NCBI GenBank assembly: GCA_041576235.1
Contig: JBFGLJ010000002.1
Span: forward strand, 1 to 47,499
Direction: 5' to 3'
DNA length: 47,499 bases
Source of the DNA: JABDII01 sp041576235
Lineage (GTDB): Bacteria; Gemmatimonadota; Gemmatimonadetes; Gemmatimonadales; GWC2-71-9
Numbering within the stretch: the first letter of the stretch is position 1; each line of letters opens with the position of its first letter. A model generated the notes under the pieces. It made no database searches and had not been told where the DNA came from. It saw only the letters and a program-made list of their open reading frames with translations. This document shows, in pieces, positions 21,845 through 30,810 of the stretch. The translations under genes were made by a program, and so were the position numbers.

Positions 21845-23361
21845 TGCTCGTCGCCACCCAGGGAGCGCAGATCGGCTTACCGGCTGGGGGTGAAGGGGGG
21901 GGAGCGGCCCTCGCGGCGTTCCTCGGGTATCTCATCGTGATCTTGGGGATCGGCGTCTTCGCCACCCGGTTCTCCTCGGCCGGGATGCGGGAGTTCTTCC
22001 TGGCTGGGCGGGGGCTCAACCGCTACGTGGTGGCGCTCTCGGCGGTGGTCTCGGGCCGGAGCGCCTGGCTCCTGCTCGGGCTCACGGGCATGGCCTACGC
22101 CCGCGGGCCCTCGGCCGCTTGGGCGGCGGTGGGGTACATCGTGGTGGAGCTGTTCCTGTTCCTGTTCTACGCGCGGCGGCTCAGGCGCTTCACCGAGGCC
22201 TACGACTGCGTCACCCTGCCCGATTTCTTCGCCGCGCGCTTCGGCGACGCCAATGGCGCGCTCCGTGGCACGCTGGCCGTGGTCATTCTGGTGTTCATGG
22301 TGAGCTACGTGTCGGCCCAGTTCGTGGGCGGCGGCAAGGCCTTCTCGGCGAGCTTCGGCATCGACCCGGCACTCGGCGTGGGGTTGACCGCCGCCATCGT
22401 CCTTGCGTACACGGCCCTCGGCGGGTTCCTGGCGGTGAGCCTGACCGACATGCTCCAGGCCATCTTCATGATCGTGGCCTTGGTGCTCCTCCCCGTCGTG
22501 GCCATCGCCGACCTCGGGGGTCTCGGCGTCGTGATCGAGCGACTCGGCCGGCTCGATTCCACGATGATCGATCCCTTCGCGATCTCGGCGGGCGCGGCCA
22601 TCGGCCTCATCGGGATCGGGCTCGGGTCCCCCGGCAACCCGCACATTCTGGTTCGCTACATGGCGATCAAGAGTGCGAGGGACCTCAGGGCAGCCGCCCT
22701 GGTCGGGACGGTGTGGAACGTGGTGATGGCGTGGGGGGCGCTGTTCATCGGGTTGGTCGGCCGCGCCGCGTTTCCCGACGTGGCCCAGCTCCCCGCGGGC
22801 GACACCGAGAACCTCTATCCCACGCTCGCCCAGGTGCACCTGCATCCGGTACTCTTCGGCATCGTGGTGGCCTCCATCTTCGCCGCCATCATGTCCACCG
22901 CCGATTCGCAACTGCTGGTGGCGTCCTCCGCCGTGGTGCGCGACCTCTACGAGCGCATCGTGCGGAAGGGTCGCACCCTAGACCAACAGAGACTGGTTCT
23001 CTATAGTCGAGTGGTCACCGTGCTGCTCGTCGCCCTGGCGCTCTTGCTGGGCTTCATCCTGGAAGGGCTGGTCTTCTGGCTGGTGCTCTTCGCCTGGGCC
23101 GGACTGGGCGCGGCGCTCGGGCCCACGTCGATCCTGGCGCTCTACTGGCGAGGGACCACCCGCACCGGAGTCCTGGCCGGCCTGGTCACCGGGACCGTGG
23201 TGACGGTGCTCTGGAAGCGGACCCCGGATCTGAGTGCCGTCGTGTACGAGCTCGTCCCCGCGTTCGTTCTGGCCGGAGCGGCCACCGTCATCATCAGCCG
23301 CATCACTCGACGCCCGGAGGACATCGATCGGATGTTTCGCATCATGAAGGGCGAGCCATGA
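21844..23361 (+). CDS. Sodium:solute symporter (SSS family)
   Basis: 505 aa, about 13 membrane helices. SSS hallmarks: FFLAGRGLNRYVVALSAVVS, GRSAWLLLGLTGMAYARGPS, TLPDFFAARFG, TALGGFLAVSLTDMLQAIFM, GLGSPGNPHILVRYMAIKSA and AAIMSTADSQLLVASSAVVR, which contributes the second sodium site. Most like the PutP proline branch. The downstream D-aminoacylase-like and M20 genes suggest it imports acylated amino acids, peptides or the amino acids they release. Start chosen by the TGATG overlap; a longer frame to 21694 is not supported. Confidence 0.93.
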   Translation: MLVATQGAQIGLPAGGEGGGAALAAFLGYLIVILGIGVFATRFSSAGMREFFLAGRGLNRYVVALSAVVSGRSAWLLLGLTGMAYARGPSAAWAAVGYIVVELFLFLFYARRLRRFTEAYDCVTLPDFFAARFGDANGALRGTLAVVILVFMVSYVSAQFVGGGKAFSASFGIDPALGVGLTAAIVLAYTALGGFLAVSLTDMLQAIFMIVALVLLPVVAIADLGGLGVVIERLGRLDSTMIDPFAISAGAAIGLIGIGLGSPGNPHILVRYMAIKSARDLRAAALVGTVWNVVMAWGALFIGLVGRAAFPDVAQLPAGDTENLYPTLAQVHLHPVLFGIVVASIFAAIMSTADSQLLVASSAVVRDLYERIVRKGRTLDQQRLVLYSRVVTVLLVALALLLGFILEGLVFWLVLFAWAGLGAALGPTSILALYWRGTTRTGVLAGLVTGTVVTVLWKRTPDLSAVVYELVPAFVLAGAATVIISRITRRPEDIDRMFRIMKGEP

Positions 23362-25070
23362 GCCGTGTGATGGCGCGATGGCGCCGGCTACGCATCCAAA
23401 TCGCCGTTGCCGCACTGGTTGTCTTCCAGTTCTCGTGCGACCCGGCCCCCCGGTACGACGTCGTCATCCGGGGCGGAACGGTCTACGATGGGAGCGGCGG
23501 TGATCCCCTAGCGGCCGACATCGGCATCGACGCCGATTCCATTGTCGAATTCGCCCAGCACATCGCGCGCGAGGGGCGGATCGAGATCGACGCGCACGGC
23601 CTGGTGGTCGCGCCCGGATTCATCAACATGCTGAGTTGGGCCACCGAGAGTTTGCTTGAAGACGGCCGGGCCCAGAGCGACATCCGGCAAGGTGTCACCC
23701 TCGAGGTGTTCGGTGAGGGCTGGTCGATGGGCCCGCTCAACGACACCATGAAGGCGGAGGTCGTCGCGGAACAGGGTGACATCACCTATCCCATACAGTG
23801 GACGACCCTGAACGAGTATCTCGAGCATCTCGTGGCGCGCGGTGTCTCGCCGAACGTCGCGTCGTTCGTAGGGGCCACCACGGTACGCATCCACGAGCTC
23901 GGCCACGACGACCGGCCGCCCACCGCGGCGGAGCTGGAGCGCATGCGCGACCTGGTTCGCCAGGCGATGGAGGAGGGCGCCCTCGGCGTCGGTTCCTCCC
24001 TGATTTACGCCCCGGCGTTCTACGCCTCGACCCAGGAGCTGATCGCGCTGGCCGAAGTGGCCGCGGAGTACGGTGGGATGCACGTCTCACACATTCGGAG
24101 TGAAGGGAATCAACTGCTCCCAGCGCTCGATGAGTTTCTCACCATCGCCCGCGCCGCCGCGGTGCGGTCGGAGATCTACCACCTGAAGGCGGCCGGCCGG
24201 CGGAACTGGCCACGGCTCAACGACGCCATAGCCCGGATCGAGCGGGCCCGGGCGGACGGACTCGAGATCACCGCCGACATCTATACCTATACCGCCGGCG
24301 CCACCGGACTCGACGCGGCCATGCCGCCGTGGGTGCAGGAGGGCGGGCTCGATCGTTGGATCGAGCGGCTCCGCGACCCGGCGATCCGGGGGCGCGTCGC
24401 CCGGGCCATGCGCACCCCGGCGGCCAGCTGGGAGAACCTCTACCTCGCCGCCGGCGGACCGGAGAACGTGCTCCTAGTCGGGTTCAAGCAGGACTCCCTC
24501 AAGCCGCTCACCGGCAAGACGCTGGCCGAGGTCGCGGCCGAGCGCGGCAGGTCGCCCGAGGAGACGGCCATGGACCTCGTCATCCAGGATGGCAGCCGCG
24601 TCAACGCCGTGTACTTCCTCATGTCGGAAGACAACGTGCGCCGGAAGATCGCCCTCCCGTGGGTGCGGTTCGGCTCGGACGCGGCGGCCCTGGCACCGGA
24701 GGGGGTCTTTCTGGCCTCGAATCCCCATCCGCGGGCCTATGGCACGTTCGCAAGGCTCCTCGGCCGCTACGTCCGCGAAGAGCGGATCATTCCGCTCGCC
24801 GAGGCCGTCCGCCGGCTCACGAGTGATCCGGCCACCACGCTCGGGATCGCCCGCCGCGGCATGCTCCGACCCGGCTATCTTGCCGATGTCGTCGTCTTCG
24901 ATGCGCAAGCGGTCATCGATCGCGCCACCTACGATGCGCCCCATCAGTACGCCACGGGCGTAGAGCACGTACTCGTCAACGGAATCCCCGTGCTCGAGAA
25001 CGGTGAGCACACCGGGGCGACACCCGGCCGGGTGGTGCGGGGCCCGGGGTGGAAAGCCGACGCTCCATGA
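23358..25070 (+). CDS. D-aminoacylase/N-acyl-D-amino-acid deacylase-like lipoprotein with altered metal site
   Basis: 570 aa. A lipoprotein signal ends in VVFQFSCD, so it is exported. Amidohydrolase-family layout: YDVVIRGGTVYDGSGGDPLA, the GFINMLSW segment where most members have GFIDxHxH, GVTLEVFGEGWSMGPL, VGATTVRIHELGHDD, YGGMHVSHIRSEGNQL, EIYHLKAAGRRNW and a terminal GYLADVVVFDA. The first metal-binding HxH is therefore missing, while the later His and Lys positions are kept. A few deacetylases work with one zinc, so activity is still possible. It overlaps the symporter stop (ATGA), suggesting cleavage of the symporter's substrate outside or in the periplasm. Confidence 0.85.
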   Translation: MSRVMARWRRLRIQIAVAALVVFQFSCDPAPRYDVVIRGGTVYDGSGGDPLAADIGIDADSIVEFAQHIAREGRIEIDAHGLVVAPGFINMLSWATESLLEDGRAQSDIRQGVTLEVFGEGWSMGPLNDTMKAEVVAEQGDITYPIQWTTLNEYLEHLVARGVSPNVASFVGATTVRIHELGHDDRPPTAAELERMRDLVRQAMEEGALGVGSSLIYAPAFYASTQELIALAEVAAEYGGMHVSHIRSEGNQLLPALDEFLTIARAAAVRSEIYHLKAAGRRNWPRLNDAIARIERARADGLEITADIYTYTAGATGLDAAMPPWVQEGGLDRWIERLRDPAIRGRVARAMRTPAASWENLYLAAGGPENVLLVGFKQDSLKPLTGKTLAEVAAERGRSPEETAMDLVIQDGSRVNAVYFLMSEDNVRRKIALPWVRFGSDAAALAPEGVFLASNPHPRAYGTFARLLGRYVREERIIPLAEAVRRLTSDPATTLGIARRGMLRPGYLADVVVFDAQAVIDRATYDAPHQYATGVEHVLVNGIPVLENGEHTGATPGRVVRGPGWKADAP

Positions 25071-26152
25071 TTCCGGGAGCGTCGGGCGACGAAATGTCGG
25101 GCGCCGTCCGACGCTTCTTTACCATCGTCATCGGGATCACGGTCGTCGGAACAGTCGGTTTCATGGTGCTCGAGGGATGGGGCCTCCTCGACGCGCTCTA
25201 CATGACGGTGATCACCCTCTCGACCGTCGGCTTCAGCGAGGTCCGTTCGCTCTCGACCGGCGGACGAGTCTTTACCATCGTATTGATTACGGCCGGCGTG
25301 GGGGCCGTCGCGTACTTATTCAGCACCCTTAGCCACTACGTCGTGAGCGGGGCGCTCACCGGATCCTTTCGGAGCCGACGAATGCAACGAACCATCGATC
25401 AACTCAGCGGCCATTTCATCGTGTGCGGCTTCGGCCGCGTGGGGCAGCACGTGGTCGAGGACTTGGAGAGCCGCGGGCAAGACTGCGTGATCATCGAAGA
25501 GGACAAGCAGGTCCTCGACACCCTGGGCAGCAGGCTGGTGGTGCCGGGGGATGCCTCCGATGACGATGTCCTCCGGCAGGCCGGGGTCGACCGCGCCCGC
25601 GGACTGGTCGCCGCCACGGGCGATGACGCCGTGAATCTGTTCGTGACCCTCTCGGCCCGCTCGCTCAACAAGGATCTCTTGATCGTGGCGCGGGCCAATG
25701 ACCCGGCGTCGGAACCCAAGCTGGTGCTCGCGGGCGCCACCCACGCCATCTCGCCGTTCTCGATCAGCGGGCATCGTATCGCCTCGCAGTTGTTGAACCC
25801 GTCGATTACCGATTTCCTCGACGTCGTGATGCGCTCCGCCAACCTCGAGCTGTGGCTCGAGGAGGTCACCGTGGGGGAAGGAAGCGACCTCGACGGGAAG
25901 GACATGGAGGCGGCGATGCTCCGACTCGAAGTAGGTGCCAACATCATCGCGATTCGCCAGACCAATCAGCGCGGGTTCACCTCGGTGCCGGTCGCAGGCT
26001 ATACCATCGAACCCGGCGACGTCCTCATCGCGCTCGGAACGCTCGAGCAGCTCCACGCCCTCTCGCACATGGCCAAGCACCATCCAACCATCCCCCCACC
26101 CCACGCGACCGCCGCGGGCAGGGGCGGGGGCGGGGGCGGGATTTCATCATGA
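25067..26152 (+). CDS. Two-helix potassium channel with RCK (TrkA-N and TrkA-C) domains
   Basis: 361 aa from the ATG that overlaps the previous stop (ATGA). Two membrane helices flank a pore loop: TIVIGITVVGTVGFMVLEGW, then the filter TLSTVGFSEV near residues 51-60 (a variant of TVGYGD), then FTIVLITAGVGAVAYLFSTL. The RCK N-lobe starts at HFIVCGFGRVGQHVVEDLES, and the C-lobe near LELWLEEVTVGEGSDLDGKD to GDVLIALGTLEQL. This is the MthK/Kch layout gated by nucleotides or Ca2+. The GF-S-E filter suggests changed selectivity. It is embedded in a catabolic operon, which is unusual. Confidence 0.91.
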   Translation: MIPGASGDEMSGAVRRFFTIVIGITVVGTVGFMVLEGWGLLDALYMTVITLSTVGFSEVRSLSTGGRVFTIVLITAGVGAVAYLFSTLSHYVVSGALTGSFRSRRMQRTIDQLSGHFIVCGFGRVGQHVVEDLESRGQDCVIIEEDKQVLDTLGSRLVVPGDASDDDVLRQAGVDRARGLVAATGDDAVNLFVTLSARSLNKDLLIVARANDPASEPKLVLAGATHAISPFSISGHRIASQLLNPSITDFLDVVMRSANLELWLEEVTVGEGSDLDGKDMEAAMLRLEVGANIIAIRQTNQRGFTSVPVAGYTIEPGDVLIALGTLEQLHALSHMAKHHPTIPPPHATAAGRGGGGGGISS

Positions 26153-27330
26153 CGGCGAGCGGCGACGCCGCATTCGCGGAGCGGTTGGTGGCCACCCGGC
26201 GCGACCTCCACCAGCACCCGGAGCTGAGTTGGCAGGAGCGGCGGACCAGCGAGCAGATCCACCGGGCCCTCGACCGTCTTGGCATCGCATCGCGAAGCGC
26301 GTTGGACACCGGCATCATCGCCGACATTCCAGCCAGAAGTGCTGGACACGCCCCCGCTGTCGCGCTTCGGGCGGACATCGATGCCCTCCCAATCACCGAA
26401 GAGACCGGACTCCCCTTCGCATCCGTGCATCAGGGCGTCATGCACGCCTGCGGGCACGACGCGCACACCAGCATGCTGCTCGGGGCCGCAGAACTCCTCA
26501 TGGCGCACGGAGACTTGCCCGCCACGGTGCGGCTCATCTTCCAGCCGGCCGAGGAGATGGGATCGGGGGCCAAAGCCATGATCCAGGCCGGTGCGCTGGA
26601 CGGCGTCGGCCTCATCTTCGGAGGACATGTCGACCGCCACTTCCCGACCGGCACCATCGTCGCCACTGAAGGGGTGGTCAACGCCTCGACCGACGCCTTC
26701 CGAATCACGATCACCGGGCGCGGCGGCCACGCCGCCCGGCCGCACGAAAGCGTGGATGCCGTCGTGGTGACAAGCCTGCTGGTGATGTCGATCCAGACCG
26801 TGGTCTCCCGGGAGGTCGACCCCGCGCATCCCTCCGTGGTGACCGTTGGGCGCTTCGAAGCGGGGACGGCATCCAACGTGATCGCGGCGGAGGCCGTGCT
26901 GGAAGGGACCATCCGAGCCCAGGAACCGGACGTCCGCCGGCACTTGATCGAAGCCATCCGCCGGATCGCCCAGTCGGTCGGGCAGCTGCACGGCGCAGCG
27001 GTAACGGTTGAGATGACCGAGGGCACCCCGCCGCTCGCCAATCCACCCGAGATGGTGGCCCTGGCACGGCGCGCGGCCGAGGGGGTGGTCGGGCCGGCAA
27101 GTGTAACGGCGCTCCACATCGCCAACATGGGCGGTGAAGACTTTTCCTATTATCTGGACCAGGTGCCGGGCTGCTACGTGCGCTTCGGCGCTCAAGTCCC
27201 CGGCCGCGAAGGCTACCCGGCCCATTCGAGCAAGTTCGACATCGATGAGGCCGTCCTGCCGGTCGGCGCGCGCTACTTCTTCGAAGTGGCGAAGCTGGCA
27301 GGCGAGCGCCTCCGGGCCGGCAGCGGGTAG
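26149..27330 (+). CDS. M20-family amidohydrolase (hippurate/IAA-amino-acid hydrolase type)
   Basis: 393 aa from the ATG at 26149, which overlaps the previous TGA. Family marks: LVATRRDLHQHPELSWQERR, ALRADIDALPITEETGLPFA, VMHACGHDAHTSMLLGAAEL carrying metal ligands, LIFQPAEEMGSGAKAMIQAG, the dimerisation insert from about residue 185, TASNVIAAEAVLEGTIRA and NMGGEDFSYYLDQVPGCYVR. It hydrolyses N-acyl-amino acids with a bimetal site in the cytosol. As the last gene of the operon it would complete the breakdown of what the symporter brings in. Confidence 0.93.
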   Translation: MTASGDAAFAERLVATRRDLHQHPELSWQERRTSEQIHRALDRLGIASRSALDTGIIADIPARSAGHAPAVALRADIDALPITEETGLPFASVHQGVMHACGHDAHTSMLLGAAELLMAHGDLPATVRLIFQPAEEMGSGAKAMIQAGALDGVGLIFGGHVDRHFPTGTIVATEGVVNASTDAFRITITGRGGHAARPHESVDAVVVTSLLVMSIQTVVSREVDPAHPSVVTVGRFEAGTASNVIAAEAVLEGTIRAQEPDVRRHLIEAIRRIAQSVGQLHGAAVTVEMTEGTPPLANPPEMVALARRAAEGVVGPASVTALHIANMGGEDFSYYLDQVPGCYVRFGAQVPGREGYPAHSSKFDIDEAVLPVGARYFFEVAKLAGERLRAGSG

Positions 27331-27331
27331 C

Positions 27332-29173
27332 TCAGGTCGCGGCCACCGGATCGAGCCGGAAGTCGATGCGTCGGGCCGCCCGCGACACGCGCTCGGTGTA
27401 GTCCCGGCCGCCGACGCGTTCCCGGAGGGCGGCGCTCACCGGCACCACCATCACGGCGGGCTCCCAGGACACCGACTGGCCGGTCGCGGCATCCCGCACC
27501 TGCCCCGCCTCCAGCGCCGCGCTGGCGCGGGCCAGCGGTCGATCGCCCAGCACCCGGTGCAGCGCCTCGAAGCTGGCTTGCTTCTCGGGATCGACGAACC
27601 GCAGATACCGCTTCCCCAAGACCGCCATATAGTAGTGCGATGGGACGAAGGCGATGCCATCCAGGCCGAGGGCGCGGCACATGGCAATCAGCCATCCGAA
27701 GATCTCGCGCAGCATCCCGAGCCCGGGATGCTCCTGGCCCGGGAGCCGCGGGTGATCGGCCGAGAAGGACGCGCGAGGGTTCTGGAGCAGCAGCCACTCG
27801 ACGAAGATCACCTCGCTATCCGGCACGACCCGCCGGGTCCGGCCCATCTTGAGCTCCATCAGCAAGGCGGACCGCTCCGGATCGGCGTAGAGCCGGATGG
27901 TGGGCACGCCGCCCGACGCGCGGACGATGTCGAGATGCGGGTTGGCGTATCCCAGCACTCGGATATGGTCCAGAAACTCCACCCGCTCCAGCATGAGCTC
28001 GATGCCGTGCTTCGAGTAGTGATCCAGCACCCGGTCGTGGCTCGCCCCCGTGGCCACCGCCCCCCAGAGTTCGGCTTCCGAGAGATCCCACCCCCCGCCG
28101 GCACCCGCTATGTCGCCTACGCGGGGCGTGCTGAACTCCGGGTGTTGAATCGCGTCGGCGAGGTCACGGATGCGCTCGAGGACACGCGCCATCTGGCTCG
28201 GCGGCTCGATGACGGTACCGGAGAGGAGCCAGGCGAAGAACCGCGCGGAATACCGCCACGCCTCATCCCCGTATCCACCGCCGAGCAGGATGGCGACCGC
28301 CGGGCCGCCGGCACCCCGCACGGTTTCGAGCACAAAGCGGTCTCGCGCAAGCATCCCATCGTGGGAGAGCTCCCAATCCCCGAGCCGGTCGTCCGCGGCC
28401 GCGTCCGTGCCGGCCACGTAGAGCACCAAGGTGGGCCGGTGCGCCCGGACGACTGGGGGCAGCTCCCGCCGCAGAGTGTCGAGCAGGACGTCGTCCGTCA
28501 CGCCGGGGCCCAGGGCGATGCTGGTGTCCGCCACGGCCGGCGTGTCGTCCCAGGCGGTGTGGTGGATGGACAGCGTGTACACCGACGGGTCCGTGGCGAA
28601 CGCAGCGCGCGTCCCGTTGCCGTCGTGCATGTCCAGGTCGACGACGAGCACCGGGCGGTCGAAGCCCTTGGCGCGGAGCCGGGCAATGCTCACGGCAATG
28701 TCATTGAACACGCAAAAGCCCATGCCTCTCTCGGGTGTCGCGTGATGGAAGCCCCCACCCAGATTGACACCGATCCGCTCCCGGCCCAATGCGATGCGGG
28801 TGGCCTGAATGGTCCCGCCCACCATGAGCCGCTGGAGATCGAGCACCGCTTCCAGCTCGGCCTCGGTGACGGTGATGCCGAGGATCTCGGTCAGGGTCTC
28901 GGGCCGTTGGAGTCGCTCGAGATAGGCGGCGGAATGAACGGCGAGGACACGGTGGAGGGCGACGGGCCTGGGGCGATCGACGTCCCGGCGGCCCACCAGG
29001 CCCTGATCTTGGAGGAAGGCGAGGATGCGCTCGCCGCGGCGGGCATCCATGGGAACGCCGCTCACGCTACGGGCGTACCGCGGATCGTACACGAATCCCG
29101 CTGGAGCCCGGGCAAGCCGCCGCCGCATGGCGTGCCACATGCGTCGCAATCGGAACGGTGACGAGCCCGTCAC
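27332..29173 (-). CDS. Histone-deacetylase-like hydrolase fused to an uncharacterised C-terminal domain
   Basis: 613 aa from a GTG at 29173 (ATG at 29140 is an alternative). Residues about 25-320 form the HDAC/acetylpolyamine amidohydrolase fold: GVNLGGGFHHATPERGMGFC with the His pair H143-H144, VLVVDLDMHDGNGT, TLSIHHTAWDD, YVAGTDAAADDRLGDWELSH and LLGGGYGDEAW. The last 250 residues are a second domain (ELMLERVEFLDHIRVLGYAN; SALLMELKMGRTRRVVPDSE; EHPGLGMLREIFGWLIAMCR) whose order of strands and a glycine turn before a helix recall GNAT acetyltransferases. If so, deacetylase and acetyltransferase activities would share one chain. That part is inference. Confidence 0.84.
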   Translation of the reverse strand: MTGSSPFRLRRMWHAMRRRLARAPAGFVYDPRYARSVSGVPMDARRGERILAFLQDQGLVGRRDVDRPRPVALHRVLAVHSAAYLERLQRPETLTEILGITVTEAELEAVLDLQRLMVGGTIQATRIALGRERIGVNLGGGFHHATPERGMGFCVFNDIAVSIARLRAKGFDRPVLVVDLDMHDGNGTRAAFATDPSVYTLSIHHTAWDDTPAVADTSIALGPGVTDDVLLDTLRRELPPVVRAHRPTLVLYVAGTDAAADDRLGDWELSHDGMLARDRFVLETVRGAGGPAVAILLGGGYGDEAWRYSARFFAWLLSGTVIEPPSQMARVLERIRDLADAIQHPEFSTPRVGDIAGAGGGWDLSEAELWGAVATGASHDRVLDHYSKHGIELMLERVEFLDHIRVLGYANPHLDIVRASGGVPTIRLYADPERSALLMELKMGRTRRVVPDSEVIFVEWLLLQNPRASFSADHPRLPGQEHPGLGMLREIFGWLIAMCRALGLDGIAFVPSHYYMAVLGKRYLRFVDPEKQASFEALHRVLGDRPLARASAALEAGQVRDAATGQSVSWEPAVMVVPVSAALRERVGGRDYTERVSRAARRIDFRLDPVAAT

Positions 29174-29209
29174 GTCGGTCTCAGGGTCATGCCCCGGGCC
29201 ACCGGTTAG

Positions 29210-29902
29210 TCAGAGGGTCAAACCGAAGCCGGCATGCAGGTGAAAGGCGACGTTGGGAACGGTGGCGTGGCCGTTCGGGATCGGGACCCGGGCGTAGGAC
29301 CCGGATACCTTGCCGCCTAGGCTGACGTGCCACCCGCCCTTGACCCGGAAGTTCCGTTGGGCCGAGAGCAAGATCGTGCCGCCGGACCAGTAGTATCCCG
29401 CCCCCAGGAGCGGCTGCAGGAAGCCCTTGTCGTCGGCCTCGTCGAGCCCGCGGATCTTGACGTCGGGGTTGGCGAGCACCACCCCCGCGCCGGCGGCGAG
29501 GATGAGATGGCCGAGCTTCCACCCCCGGCTCAACGAGAAGATCGTGTAGCCGTTGGTGATTTGGAACTTCTCGACCTCGGGCGCCGGGGGGTCCTCCATG
29601 TGCAGCTTGTGGTGCAGAAACCCGATGATCCATCCCCGGCTTCCACTCCACAACCCCACCTGGATATCGTAGTACGGGAATCCGGTGAACGGGCGTGTCG
29701 AGAAATTCGCCTCATCGATTCGGATATCGGGAAACCCATCTTGGGAGATGGTGACCGGAGTGCGCAGACTCCACGCATCGCCGGTGGCGAAGTCGACGGT
29801 GACCTGGCTGGCCGCCGGAACAGCTGCGACGAGGCTGGCGGCAAAGGCGAGCGACATGCAGCGTCCAGCGGAGCGCAACCGGGGAAAGTGCAGGATCTTC
29901 AC
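29210..29902 (-). CDS. Outer-membrane beta-barrel-like protein of unknown function
   Basis: 230 aa from a GTG. The signal peptide (MSLAFAASLVAAVPAAS, cleavage likely at AASQ) is followed by alternating short beta strands rich in Gly, aromatic residues and polar loops (YYDIQVGLWSGSRGWIIGFL; GHLILAAGAGVVLANPD; GWHVSLGGKVSGSYARVPI). It ends FHLHAGFGLTL, with a hydrophobic C-terminal strand suited to BAM recognition, although the last residue is Leu rather than Phe. Probably an 8- to 10-stranded barrel. It lies 36 nt downstream of the HDAC-like gene on the same strand but has no shared theme with it. Confidence 0.66.
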   Translation of the reverse strand: MKILHFPRLRSAGRCMSLAFAASLVAAVPAASQVTVDFATGDAWSLRTPVTISQDGFPDIRIDEANFSTRPFTGFPYYDIQVGLWSGSRGWIIGFLHHKLHMEDPPAPEVEKFQITNGYTIFSLSRGWKLGHLILAAGAGVVLANPDVKIRGLDEADDKGFLQPLLGAGYYWSGGTILLSAQRNFRVKGGWHVSLGGKVSGSYARVPIPNGHATVPNVAFHLHAGFGLTL

Positions 29903-30009
29903 GTCACCCGATCCCTAGCATCGAGGGGACTCAATCATAGCCCGGATCACGAGCACCGCCAACCACGGAGGCGTACGCCGGGCACACGCTCCACCTCCGC
30001 GTTAGACTT

Positions 30010-30025
30010 GGGAGCGATCGCTCCC
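30010..30025. promoter_or_regulatory. 16-bp perfect palindrome upstream of the DUF2071 gene
   Basis: GGGAGCGATCGCTCCC, centred on GCGATCGC, 25 nt before the start of the DUF2071 gene and in the divergent region shared with the outer-membrane protein gene. It could be an operator or a leader hairpin. No clear -10/-35 pair is seen. Confidence 0.4.
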
Positions 30026-30050
30026 TCCTGGGATGCGAGAAAGGAACAGC

Positions 30051-30791
30051 ATGCCGCAGCCTCCTGGTCCGCATACCGTGCCCGACCCGCGCGAGCGGCG
30101 GCGTCCCTTCTTGCGGGCCCGCTGGTCCAACCTCGTCTTGCTGACCTACGCCGTCCCCGACGAGCTGGTGCAGCCATTCTTGCATCCGGCGCTCGACCTC
30201 GATCGCTGGGAGGACCACGCCCATGTCAGTCTGGTGGCCTTCGACTTCCAAGACACCCGCGTTCGGGGCCGCCGCTTTCCCGGACTCGTCAACTTTCCCG
30301 AGATCAACCTGCGGACCTACGTGCGTCACGGGGATGAGCGCGGGGTCTTGTTCATTCGTGAATTCGTGCCCAGCCGGATCATCGCCATTGTCGCTCGCTT
30401 GCGGTACAACGAACCCTACACCGCCATCGACATGTCCAGCGCCACGACCGGCAAGGGACACGACCTCGCAGTGACGCACCGCTGGCGCCACAACGGGGTG
30501 AAGGGACACCTCAGTATCAGCGGCTCGCAACAGTCGACGCTTCCCAGCGAGCCGGACCGCTATCCGTTCAAGGAACATCACAAGGGATTCGGTGTCTCCC
30601 GCCGCGGGGAACTGGTCAGCTATCGGGTCGAGCATCCCGAGTGGGCCGTGCGCGAGATCCACGCCCTGGATCTTCAGGTGGATTTCGCATCGCTGTATGG
30701 CCCGTCTTGGGCCGGGCTCCAGGACGCCACCCCTGTCAAGACTACCTTTGCCGTCGGGTCGCCGGTCGAGGTCTTCCCGCCCGGACGCTAG
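30051..30791 (+). CDS. DUF2071-family protein (YqjF-like)
   Basis: 246 aa from the ATG at 30051, chosen because AAAGGA lies 6 nt upstream; an earlier ATG at 30033 has no such site. Family phrases: FLRARWSNLVLLTYAVPDEL, VSLVAFDFQDTRVRGRRFPG, FPEINLRTYVRHGDERGVLF, FIREFVPSRIIAIVARL, and a C-terminal FASLYGPSWAGLQDA. The acetoacetate-decarboxylase-like fold is expected, but the function of the family is unknown. Soluble and cytosolic. Confidence 0.85.
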   Translation: MPQPPGPHTVPDPRERRRPFLRARWSNLVLLTYAVPDELVQPFLHPALDLDRWEDHAHVSLVAFDFQDTRVRGRRFPGLVNFPEINLRTYVRHGDERGVLFIREFVPSRIIAIVARLRYNEPYTAIDMSSATTGKGHDLAVTHRWRHNGVKGHLSISGSQQSTLPSEPDRYPFKEHHKGFGVSRRGELVSYRVEHPEWAVREIHALDLQVDFASLYGPSWAGLQDATPVKTTFAVGSPVEVFPPGR

Positions 30792-30795
30792 CTCG

Positions 30796-30810
30796 GGCGC
30801 CTAAGGCGCC
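30796..30810. terminator. Short hairpin between convergent genes
   Basis: GGCGCC-TAA-GGCGCC, whose central TAA also provides, on the other strand, the end of the EamA gene. No T-run, so terminator activity is uncertain. Confidence 0.3.

Noticed and set aside
29957..30007. attC-like pair (GCCAAC and GTTAGAC with partly complementary arms) before the DUF2071 gene
   Set aside because: The R'' half does not fit RYYYAAC, the span is only about 51 bp, and there is no cassette structure around it.
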